This document shows, in pieces, positions 6,445 to 13,485 of a DNA stretch of 20,685 nt (position 1 is its first letter; every line of letters begins with the position of its first letter). The position numbers and the translations under genes were made by a program. Below the pieces are notes generated by a model. That model did no database searches, was not told the origin of the DNA, and saw nothing but the letters and a program-made list of their open reading frames with translations. The stretch covers positions 1 to 20,685 of the forward strand of contig DZAQ01000010.1 of assembly GCA_022729615.1 (NCBI GenBank). Direction: 5' to 3'. The stretch is from Sulfurovum sp. (GTDB lineage Bacteria; Campylobacterota; Campylobacteria; Campylobacterales; Sulfurovaceae).

Positions 6445-7773
6445 ATGAAATCGATAAAACTCTCATTTTTCGCGGCTGCACTCGCCTCTTCATTTTTGTT
6501 TGCCAGTGAAGGCAATAGCGACAATCTTCCGGATTTTGAAGAGACGGGCAAATGGAGCGCGTTCCCTTTTGCATTTACTTCCGATACGACCGGATTTGCC
6601 GGCGGCGGCGCGGTGATCTCCCAAGGTCTGTTTCAGCCGCAGACCACTTTTGTCGCGGCTCTTTCCTACGGCGCTGAGCAGGATATCATCACAAACGGCA
6701 TTGACCGAACAGATAATTTCAGCCTAGGGTTTCTCTCCTATTCCGATATCAAAATCCCCCACACTACAGGGCTTTTTCTCTCGATGTGGGGGATGTTCTC
6801 ACACTACCCAAAAGATGTCATCTATCTTGACGGCTCCAACGATTCCGATGATGAGGATGGTCTCGTAACGGCTGATGATCAAAACTTTTTGACAATCAAA
6901 CTCAAATATGTTTTGCCTATCGGTGAAGGTTTGGAAAATCCTGACGGCATCTACAAACTGCGCAACGGTTTTGCAATGGATCGTGAAAATTTCGGAGACG
7001 GCATCCCTTTCGAGACGGGACGCACTGATGTGGGTCTTGTCGGATTTTACCAATACCAAACGATCGAGAACTGGAAAGAGACGCTTCCATGGAAACCCTC
7101 CACAACGATACCCGAATGGAATGATTCGGGATTGCGTTTCTATCTAAACCATGACAATACCGACTTCGATCTCAATCCCTCTCGCGGATATAGTTTTTTC
7201 TTTCAATACTCATCTGATTATGGCTGGGGAGACAATCTCCAAGAGTGGGAAAATATAGAGTTTAAAGCGAGTAAATACTTCAACCTCGAAACACTCTCCT
7301 TCACACAGCAAAATGTTTTGGCATTGAACTTTTGGACGGCATACTCCCCAAGTTGGGAAAATGACAAAGAGATCCTTCCGGGTTTAGCGACAGGCCGACC
7401 GCCGCTTTGGGAGGGTGCGAGGCTAGGAGGATTTAGCCGTATGAGAGGCTATGATAGCAATCGCTTCTCTGATAAAGCAGCCATTTACGGCGCGGCGGAG
7501 TATCGAGCTATGCTCAAATGGAACCCCTTCAAAGAGGAGGGATGGTTGAAAGATAATATGCCGGTCGATGTCGATTGGCTCCAAGCAGTCGGATTTATTG
7601 AGGCGGGCAGAGTCAATGAGAACTACGATTTTGATCTGCTGAGCGATATGAAATTTGATGCCGGGGTGAGTTTGCGTGCGATGGTCGCAGAGCTTCCTGT
7701 TCGTTTCGATATCGCCTACAGTGAAGAGGGGGTCGGTATCTGGGCTATGATCCGCCAGCCTTTCGACTTCTAG
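6445..7773 (+). CDS. Omp85-superfamily outer-membrane barrel without POTRA domains
   Basis: A 442-residue outer-membrane protein. Residues 1-20 are a signal peptide with probable cleavage after LFA. The rest alternates short hydrophobic strands and polar loops, ending in Phe as barrels do. Two Omp85 (BamA/TamA surface antigen) signatures are visible: DFDLNPSRGYSFF at about 240-252, and GGFSRMRGYDSNRF at about 328-341, whose MRGY matches the VRGF/Y motif of the inward-folded loop 6. There are no POTRA repeats: only about 20 residues separate the signal peptide from the barrel. An acidic loop near 130-145 is rich in Asp. Comparable POTRA-less members have no settled function; outer-membrane insertion, secretion or lipid transport are all open. 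AAGGAA provides the ribosome site. truD follows after 48 bases. Confidence 0.82.
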   Translation: MKSIKLSFFAAALASSFLFASEGNSDNLPDFEETGKWSAFPFAFTSDTTGFAGGGAVISQGLFQPQTTFVAALSYGAEQDIITNGIDRTDNFSLGFLSYSDIKIPHTTGLFLSMWGMFSHYPKDVIYLDGSNDSDDEDGLVTADDQNFLTIKLKYVLPIGEGLENPDGIYKLRNGFAMDRENFGDGIPFETGRTDVGLVGFYQYQTIENWKETLPWKPSTTIPEWNDSGLRFYLNHDNTDFDLNPSRGYSFFFQYSSDYGWGDNLQEWENIEFKASKYFNLETLSFTQQNVLALNFWTAYSPSWENDKEILPGLATGRPPLWEGARLGGFSRMRGYDSNRFSDKAAIYGAAEYRAMLKWNPFKEEGWLKDNMPVDVDWLQAVGFIEAGRVNENYDFDLLSDMKFDAGVSLRAMVAELPVRFDIAYSEEGVGIWAMIRQPFDF

Positions 7774-7821
7774 TCATCTCCAATCTCTCCGCATTTGGGT
7801 GAAATACGCTATACTTTCCCT

Positions 7822-8919
7822 ATGAAAATATATGCCTATGACCACCAACCGATACCTTTTGATTTTGAACAAACCATTGAACGCTTTTTTGTCGAAGAGC
7901 TCCCGCTTTTCCATCCGCACGCACACGGGAATTATCTGATCCTCAAGATCAAAAAAAGCGATATGAGTACTTGGAAATTGATCCATGTACTCTCCAAAGC
8001 GACAGGATTGGATGAGCGGGATATCGGATATGCCGGTCTCAAAGACAAAAACGCCACAACCATCCAATACATCTCGATCCCCAAACACGCGGAGCGCTTT
8101 CTCTCCAATCTCACCACAGAGAAAATAGAGATTTTAGAAAAGAGCTACACCAAAGCCCCCATCAAAATAGGACAGCTTAAGGGAAATCGCTTTGCTGTCA
8201 TCTTATATGATGTCACGCAAACTGCGGCAAAAAGGATCGATGAGACAGCGCCGAGACTTATCCAAAAGGGGATACCGAACTATTTTGGCTATCAGCGCTT
8301 TGGCGAGGACGGCAAGAGCCATCTCCAAGGCGAAGAGATAGCCAAAAGCGGCAAAAAGCTCAAAGGCGCCAAAGAAAAACTTCTTGTAGCGGCCTATCAA
8401 GGATATCTCTTCAACCAATGGCTCGCGAAACGGATGGAAATTTCACATAGTATCACAACCCTCACACCCAAAGAGGCGGCAAAAAGTCTCTCCTATCCTG
8501 AGGCGCTTGTCGATATTTTGGCGAAACAGCCGCAGTTTTTCAAACTTTTTTTGGGGGATCTGATGCTCCCCTACCCCTATGGCAAGCCTCAATATCTCAA
8601 AGATATGCTCCAGGACGCACACGCCTTTCAAGCGAAAAAAATCGCCCCGACAGGGCTCATCTGCGGCTCTCATACTCTGCGCTCCTTGAGTGATGCCTAT
8701 CATCTCGAGGCTCCTTTTGATGACGAGGAGCTCTCCACCCTCAATGGAGACCGCCGCTTCGCCTGGATTTGGCCAGAAAATCTCAAAACGCAGTATGATG
8801 CAAATTCGCGCCAATTTAGGATCGAGTTTACACTTCCAAGAGGGGCGTACGCAACTACTTTTCTCGAAGAGATAGGCAAAAAATCACTCAAACCCTCCAG
8901 GGAGGAGAGCAAAAAGTGA
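7822..8919 (+). CDS. truD: tRNA pseudouridine(13) synthase TruD
   Basis: A 365-residue cytoplasmic enzyme that converts uridine 13 of tRNA(Glu) to pseudouridine. The TruD catalytic motif is GYAGLKDKNATT, with the nucleophilic Asp at D75. The second family motif, NYFGYQRFGEDG, is also intact, followed by the TruD insertion domain with IAPTGLICG. Length matches the Campylobacterota and E. coli forms. The ATG at 7822 is chosen because the conserved N-terminus starts there; an in-frame TTG at 7795 has no better ribosome site. No strong Shine-Dalgarno sequence is seen, so translation may depend on the Omp85-like gene upstream. The TGA overlaps the start of the next gene. Confidence 0.97.
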   Translation: MKIYAYDHQPIPFDFEQTIERFFVEELPLFHPHAHGNYLILKIKKSDMSTWKLIHVLSKATGLDERDIGYAGLKDKNATTIQYISIPKHAERFLSNLTTEKIEILEKSYTKAPIKIGQLKGNRFAVILYDVTQTAAKRIDETAPRLIQKGIPNYFGYQRFGEDGKSHLQGEEIAKSGKKLKGAKEKLLVAAYQGYLFNQWLAKRMEISHSITTLTPKEAAKSLSYPEALVDILAKQPQFFKLFLGDLMLPYPYGKPQYLKDMLQDAHAFQAKKIAPTGLICGSHTLRSLSDAYHLEAPFDDEELSTLNGDRRFAWIWPENLKTQYDANSRQFRIEFTLPRGAYATTFLEEIGKKSLKPSREESKK

Positions 8920-9359
8920 TGCGTTACAAAGAGTGGTTTGATGAGCATGCCAAAAAACATGCCAAAATCATCAAAGAGCTGGGTCATCTCGACCAAGATG
9001 AGCTGATTGCCTATTTTGATTTTGACCATATGAAGATCGCGCATCCTGACTTTTGCCCGCTCTATGCAATGGATCAAAAATGCCACGACACCCTAAAGCT
9101 CAACTGCTACTTTTGCGCCTGCATGCACTTTCGGTTCGATGACAATGGGATCAAAACAACCCAAAACGGCAAAACGCTCTATAGCTACTGCGCTATCGAA
9201 TCAAAAAATCGTGCTCTCTTTGAAGATGAAAAGAGCATTCATAATGACTGTTCCAACTGCACCATACCGCACCGGCAAAAAGAGATAGAAAAATACTTTT
9301 CGAGAGATTGGAGCGAAGCGATGAGGGAGTGCGACCTGAGCAAAGATACCCTCTCTTAA
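8919..9359 (+). CDS. Cysteine-rich small-domain protein (PF04071-like), probable metal-binding
   Basis: A 146-residue cytoplasmic protein with nine cysteines. The core pattern is FCPLY, then C55, LNCYFCACMHF (C63, C66, C68), C91, and DCSNCTIPH (C111, C114), which matches the 'cysteine-rich small domain' of Pfam PF04071, a presumed zinc or iron-sulfur binding fold. The ATG overlaps the truD stop (TGATG), so the two are co-translated. A GTG three bases earlier, at 8916, is also possible and is better spaced from the GGAGGAG at 8901. An N-terminal helix of about 40 residues precedes the domain. No function is known for the domain; it occurs alone and near cobalamin genes in some archaea and anaerobes, but none are near here. 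Confidence 0.8.
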   Translation: MRYKEWFDEHAKKHAKIIKELGHLDQDELIAYFDFDHMKIAHPDFCPLYAMDQKCHDTLKLNCYFCACMHFRFDDNGIKTTQNGKTLYSYCAIESKNRALFEDEKSIHNDCSNCTIPHRQKEIEKYFSRDWSEAMRECDLSKDTLS

Positions 9360-9380
9360 CCCCATTACTCAGATTTTCTC

Positions 9381-10151
9381 TTATATTCCAAAAAGACGAT
9401 TGGCATTTTGGGTCGTAACCGACTCGATTTGCTCAATAGGCAGATTGGAAAGCTCACTCATTTTTTCTATCACAAATTTGGTATAGAGCGGTTCATTTCG
9501 CTCTCCTCGGTGCGGATGGGGGGTGAGATAGGGGGCATCTGTCTCCACCACGATCCTCTCAAGTGGGATTTTGGGATAGACTTGGATCAGTTTTCTGGCA
9601 TTTTTGAAGGTCAAAACACCGCCGATACCAAAGTAAAAGTTTCGTTTTGCCAATCCAAGAAGCTGCTCGTCTGCATTGTAGCAGTGCAGCACCCCTCCTC
9701 TCTCGCCCGCATAAGTCTCCAACAGCTCCAAACAGTCGCGACCCGAATCGCGAATATGCACAATGAGCGGCTTGCCGATCTCTTTTGCCCAGAGGATCTG
9801 ATCGATGAAAACCTCCTTTTGGAGTTTTTTTTCACTCTCGATATCCGCTTCATTTTCCGGCAAACGGTAGTAGTCAAGCCCGCACTCCCCTATCGCGACA
9901 CATTTTGGATGCAGCGCGTATGAAGCCAAAGCGCTTCTATCATACGCTCTTGCATCATATGGATGAACGCCGACTGCGAAATAGACACCCTCATAGGTCT
10001 CAGCCAACTGGGCAGCTCTTGAGAGTGAGAGCGGATCGGCTCCGGGGATGACAAATCTACCCACCCCTCCATCTATCGCACGACCTATCACCAGATCAAT
10101 ATCTTCACTATAGCGATCATCATCAAGATGGCAGTGTGTATCCACAATCAT
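9381..10151 (-). CDS. TatD-family metal-dependent hydrolase
   Basis: A 256-residue TIM-barrel hydrolase of the amidohydrolase superfamily. Metal ligands are present: H6 and H8 (DTHCHLD), the Glu in AIGECGLDYY, the His in VHIRDSG, the His in GVLHCYN, and the Asp in VETDAPYLTPHPHRG. TatD members are 3'-5' DNA/RNA exonucleases acting in repair and DNA turnover, though for YcfH-type paralogues the substrate is unsettled. Start: ATG at 10151 with AAAAGGG upstream. It is transcribed alone and ends 21 bases from the convergent cysteine-rich gene, with no obvious terminator hairpin between them. It is complete and of normal length. Confidence 0.95.
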   Translation of the reverse strand: MIVDTHCHLDDDRYSEDIDLVIGRAIDGGVGRFVIPGADPLSLSRAAQLAETYEGVYFAVGVHPYDARAYDRSALASYALHPKCVAIGECGLDYYRLPENEADIESEKKLQKEVFIDQILWAKEIGKPLIVHIRDSGRDCLELLETYAGERGGVLHCYNADEQLLGLAKRNFYFGIGGVLTFKNARKLIQVYPKIPLERIVVETDAPYLTPHPHRGERNEPLYTKFVIEKMSELSNLPIEQIESVTTQNANRLFGI

Positions 10152-10280
10152 TTAAAACCCTTTTAAAAAATTACGCTAACTATACTAATAAATGGTTAAA
10201 ATGTATATTTATTACCAAAAATTTAAGTTAAAAACATTATGATAACTCTATATATTAATTCCAACGATAGGGGTTGTCCT
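10152..10280. promoter_or_regulatory. Divergent AT-rich promoter region, tatD and HPt gene
   Basis: A 129-base spacer between divergent starts. Candidates are TATAGT on the minus strand at 10179-10184 for tatD and TATGAT on the plus strand at 10238-10243 for the HPt gene. AT richness makes chance matches likely. Confidence 0.3.
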
Positions 10281-10919
10281 ATGGCGTTTGAAACTATTTT
10301 ATTTATTGCAGTTGCGGTTATTGTTCTTTTTTGGCTGATGAGGGGTATATTCGCCTCCCGATCAAACAAAAAACCAACAATAGAAGATAAAGAAGAGCAT
10401 CCCAAAACAACACCGCAAGAGCCTGTACAGCCGCAAAAGCCACTCGAAACCAAGCCCCACCCCAGAAGGGTGGCTACCGAGCTCTACAGAAGATCTCCTG
10501 CACCAACCCCCCCAAAGAGTTCAACTGAGGAGATTTCCAAGCCAACCGTTGAGCGAGAAGTCGTCAAAGTCGTCAAAGAGCTTCCAAATAATATTTTCCC
10601 GCCCTTTGACAACAGCAGGCTTCTTAGTATGGGGCTCTCCAAAGAGGAAGCCGATGCTTTTGTGGTGGAGCTTATCGAGCAGATCGAGAGTACTTTGCCT
10701 CAGATCGATGAGGCGGCAGCAAAAGAGGAGTTTGAAAAAATCGAACGCCTCAGCCACTCCCTCAAAGGCTCAGCGACCAATCTCGGTACAGGCGGCGTAG
10801 CAGATATTCTCGTAGCATTCAATACCTACACCAAAACAGGGGAAGATAGCGAGATCATCGCCGCACACATACAAAATCTCAAAAATTATCACAAAGAGCT
10901 AAAAACTCAATTCTCGTGA
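10281..10919 (+). CDS. Membrane-anchored HPt (histidine phosphotransfer) protein
   Basis: A 212-residue protein. Residues 3-22 form one membrane helix with no cleavage site. Residues 30-100 are a Pro-, Lys- and Glu-rich linker. About 112-210 form a helical HPt domain with the motif LSHSLKGSATNLG, placing the phospho-accepting histidine at H159. HPt domains relay phosphate between a hybrid kinase and a response regulator; here the domain is held at the inner face of the membrane on a flexible stalk. No kinase or regulator gene is near. The start at 10281 is chosen over an earlier in-frame codon at 10239 because AGGGG lies eight bases upstream and the helix begins there. The 3' end overlaps the convergent recN by 13 bases. 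Confidence 0.85.
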   Translation: MAFETILFIAVAVIVLFWLMRGIFASRSNKKPTIEDKEEHPKTTPQEPVQPQKPLETKPHPRRVATELYRRSPAPTPPKSSTEEISKPTVEREVVKVVKELPNNIFPPFDNSRLLSMGLSKEEADAFVVELIEQIESTLPQIDEAAAKEEFEKIERLSHSLKGSATNLGTGGVADILVAFNTYTKTGEDSEIIAAHIQNLKNYHKELKTQFS

Positions 10920-12448
10920 TGATCGCGCAGCTTTCTGGCAAAGGCAAGCGCTTCATCATTGGAATTTTCTCCGCCTATGATGCGGGAAATCTCGATGATA
11001 CGCTCCTTGGCATCAAGGATTTTTGCGCTGCTGACTCCTGATGACTTCGTCACCAATATATGCTGGTTTGCCTTGGCGCTGAGGTGAGGCTGGTGCGAAA
11101 TCGCAAAGACTTGGTAGGCTTCAGAGAGTTTTGAAACCATCGCGGCGATCGCGATAGACTCATCTCCGCTGACATTGGCATCGATCTCATCGAGCACAAC
11201 AATCCCTCGATCATCTCCCTTCCCCTCTATGGAGGCGACCATAAGCGCCAGCCGAAGACGATTGAACTCCCCTCCGCTCAGCATTGCCACCTCTGTTCTG
11301 CCCAGCACAATATCGATTCTATCAATACCGAAATTGCCAAGTGACTCTTGGGTAAATAGAAATTTCGCCCTCGGAAGTTTCAACTCCGACAGCGAACCGC
11401 CCAAACTCTTCTCCAGCTCCAAAGCTTGAGATCGTCTCGCCTGAGAGATGCGCTGTGCGAGTATCATCAGCTCAGCATACTCGATAGCCAGAAATGACTC
11501 AAGCAGGCTTTTATCCTGCTCGATACTCTGATATCCGGACAACTCCTTCTCTTTGAGTTGCAGATACTCAAGCGCTTCACCGATCGAACCATAGCGCTTT
11601 TTGAGACCGGAGAGCTGCTCAAGCCTATCCAAAACCTCTTCGACATTGATATCAGAGAGCTCCTCGGCGAGGTTTTGCGCCTCATCAAAATCTGACCGCA
11701 GTTGATTCATCGCATCGGTAAAATAACTGATATCCTTATCCAAAAGCCGAAACACTTCACTCACAACCTCTTCTTGGGTAAATATGAGATTTGCCCTTTC
11801 GACCGCATCATTGATCTTGTCGATTTTGGAGAGCTGCTGTTTGATCCGTATCAACTCCTTATCCTCATCCACTTTGGGGTTGATGGACTTGATCTTTTCG
11901 ATCTCATAGGTTGTAAATTCGATCAACTGGAGAAGCTTTTTTTCATCTTCTTGGATTTTTTCCAATTCACTGAGCTTTTGGGTGTAGTTTTGATAGCGTT
12001 TTTTATACTCTTTGAGCAGTTTTTTGAATGATATATCACCCATCTTAAGCGCGGAATCGATCATCATGAGCAGAGTCGCGCTCTCGAAGCCGCCCTTATC
12101 TCTCACACTGAGATAATTCACAGAATTTGCGAAAATCTGAGTGAGTGATTTTTTGGAGATATTTTGACCCTCAAGATAGTGGCGCATACGATCTTTTTTG
12201 ATACTTTTGATTACCAGCTCATCACCCAATTCAAATGCCTCAGAGATAACCTGCTTTGGTTTTTCGAGCGTTACCTCACAAAGTGCCGCTTCACTGTTGG
12301 CAAGTCCGAAATTTGACAAAACAGACTGGATAAGGAGTGATTTTCCGGCTCCGCTCGGACCTGTCAATACCACCAAACCCGGATCAAACTCCAACTCGAT
12401 CTCTTTGAATGACACCAGCTCTTGTAAAAAGAGTCGTTTGATGCTCAT
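10907..12448 (-). CDS. recN: DNA repair protein RecN
   Basis: A 513-residue SMC-like ATPase acting in double-strand break repair. The Walker A motif GPSGAGKS lies at residues 30-37. Long coiled-coil segments fill the middle, from about 145 to 345. The ABC signature MLSGGEFNRLRLAL and Walker B VVLDEIDANVSG lie in the C-terminal third, followed by AISHQPHLSAKA, the H-loop region. It is shorter than the E. coli protein (about 550), as is usual in Campylobacterota. The ATG at 12448 overlaps the nadK stop (ATGA), showing coupling with nadK, the common bacterial gene pair. The far end overlaps the convergent HPt gene. Confidence 0.97.
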   Translation of the reverse strand: MSIKRLFLQELVSFKEIELEFDPGLVVLTGPSGAGKSLLIQSVLSNFGLANSEAALCEVTLEKPKQVISEAFELGDELVIKSIKKDRMRHYLEGQNISKKSLTQIFANSVNYLSVRDKGGFESATLLMMIDSALKMGDISFKKLLKEYKKRYQNYTQKLSELEKIQEDEKKLLQLIEFTTYEIEKIKSINPKVDEDKELIRIKQQLSKIDKINDAVERANLIFTQEEVVSEVFRLLDKDISYFTDAMNQLRSDFDEAQNLAEELSDINVEEVLDRLEQLSGLKKRYGSIGEALEYLQLKEKELSGYQSIEQDKSLLESFLAIEYAELMILAQRISQARRSQALELEKSLGGSLSELKLPRAKFLFTQESLGNFGIDRIDIVLGRTEVAMLSGGEFNRLRLALMVASIEGKGDDRGIVVLDEIDANVSGDESIAIAAMVSKLSEAYQVFAISHQPHLSAKANQHILVTKSSGVSSAKILDAKERIIEISRIIGGENSNDEALAFARKLRDHHEN

Positions 12449-13314
12449 ATATGAGAGCCCCAAGAGAGTTTTTCGCGTAGTACAGAGAAGTAATTTTGCT
12501 CACTTCTATGGATCAGTTTCGCGCCGATCTTCGCTCCCTTGATAGTCAGTTGATCTCCGATCTGCATCTCATAGTCATCCTGTCCATCGATCATCGCTAT
12601 GACAACCGCATCCGGAGAGTGCAGTTCGATCGTAAAATCAGCCGGCACCACCAATGGCCGCTGTGTGAGCGAATGCGCACAAATCGGGGTCATCAAAAAT
12701 GCCTTTGTAAGCGGATAGAGTACGGGTCCTCCGGCAGCTAGAGAGTATGCCGTAGATCCTGTCGGCGTAGCGATGATGAGCCCGTCTCCGCTATAGGTAT
12801 TGAACCATGCTCCATCGATAGAGGCGTCGATCCTTGCCATTTTCGAGATGGTCGGGCGCGTGATAACCACATCATTGAAGGCATAAAACTCTTTGATTTC
12901 GCCATTCCCGCGGCGCAGATACCCTTCGATCATCATACGGTCATTGATGCAGTAGCGTCCTTCAAACAGTGCATCCAAAAAATGCTCTACCTCATCGATC
13001 TTTATGTCCGCCAAAAAGCCGAGATTGCCGGCATTGATACCCAAAACAGGTTTATCAAACCCATAGCTGCGTCGCACCAATGAAAGCAGCGTTCCGTCTC
13101 CGCCCAAAGAGACCAAAAAATCCGATACAAGGCAAAGCTCCTCAAAAGCAATACCCGATTCTCCTATCATTTTGGCAGACTTCTCCGAGAGCAGCACCTC
13201 AATACCCCTGCGTGCAAACTGCTCTTTGATACTCAAATAGAGCTCTTTTATCTGTGGCGAATTGGGCTTGAGAATAAAGCCTACTCTTTGTATCTTGGGG
13301 AGTTTTTGCTGCAC
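12445..13314 (-). CDS. nadK: NAD kinase
   Basis: A 289-residue cytoplasmic enzyme that phosphorylates NAD to NADP with ATP or polyphosphate. The diagnostic GGDG motif is at residues 71-74 (SLGGDGTLLSLV), followed by INAGNLGFLADI, FNDVVITR and the glycine-rich ATPTGSTAYSLAAGGP. The start is a GTG at 13314 with AAAGG eight bases upstream; no ATG occurs in the first codons. It is the first gene of the nadK-recN unit and divergent from aspS, with a 171-base spacer. A palindrome over its presumed -10 box suggests regulation. Confidence 0.97.
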   Translation of the reverse strand: MQQKLPKIQRVGFILKPNSPQIKELYLSIKEQFARRGIEVLLSEKSAKMIGESGIAFEELCLVSDFLVSLGGDGTLLSLVRRSYGFDKPVLGINAGNLGFLADIKIDEVEHFLDALFEGRYCINDRMMIEGYLRRGNGEIKEFYAFNDVVITRPTISKMARIDASIDGAWFNTYSGDGLIIATPTGSTAYSLAAGGPVLYPLTKAFLMTPICAHSLTQRPLVVPADFTIELHSPDAVVIAMIDGQDDYEMQIGDQLTIKGAKIGAKLIHRSEQNYFSVLREKLSWGSHI

Positions 13315-13345
13315 CGTTTTGACCTTTGCGCTATTTATATGTGAT

Positions 13346-13360
13346 AGAGTATCATACTCT
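13346..13360 (-). promoter_or_regulatory. Palindrome over the probable nadK -10 box
   Basis: AGAGTAT-C-ATACTCT is a perfect 7-base inverted repeat around one base. On the minus strand its centre reads TATGAT (13356-13351), a good -10 box 36 bases before the nadK GTG. A protein bound here would block polymerase, so it is a candidate operator. A chance AT-rich palindrome is possible. Confidence 0.4.
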
Positions 13361-13448
13361 TACTTTAAAATATTTTCATATCCATACACAATCCCTATTT
13401 TGTGGGGGCTTTTGCAGATGCTAGTCTCATTTTTTAATAACATTTAGC

Positions 13449-13454
13449 TATAAT
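13449..13454 (+). promoter_or_regulatory. Promoter -10 box for aspS-adk
   Basis: A perfect TATAAT follows a T-rich stretch (TTTTTTAATAACATTTAGC) in the Campylobacterota manner, without a -35. It gives a leader of about 25 bases before the aspS GTG. Confidence 0.7.
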
Positions 13455-13485
13455 ATTTACCTAATTTTATCGTTTAGGAAATCGC

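Noticed and set aside
9408..9923. 171-codon plus-strand open frame
   Set aside because: Antisense of the TatD gene, whose metal-binding motifs are complete.
10907..10919. Tail-to-tail overlap of the HPt gene and recN as a frameshift sign
   Set aside because: Both proteins have complete, normal C-termini; short convergent overlaps are common in such compact genomes.
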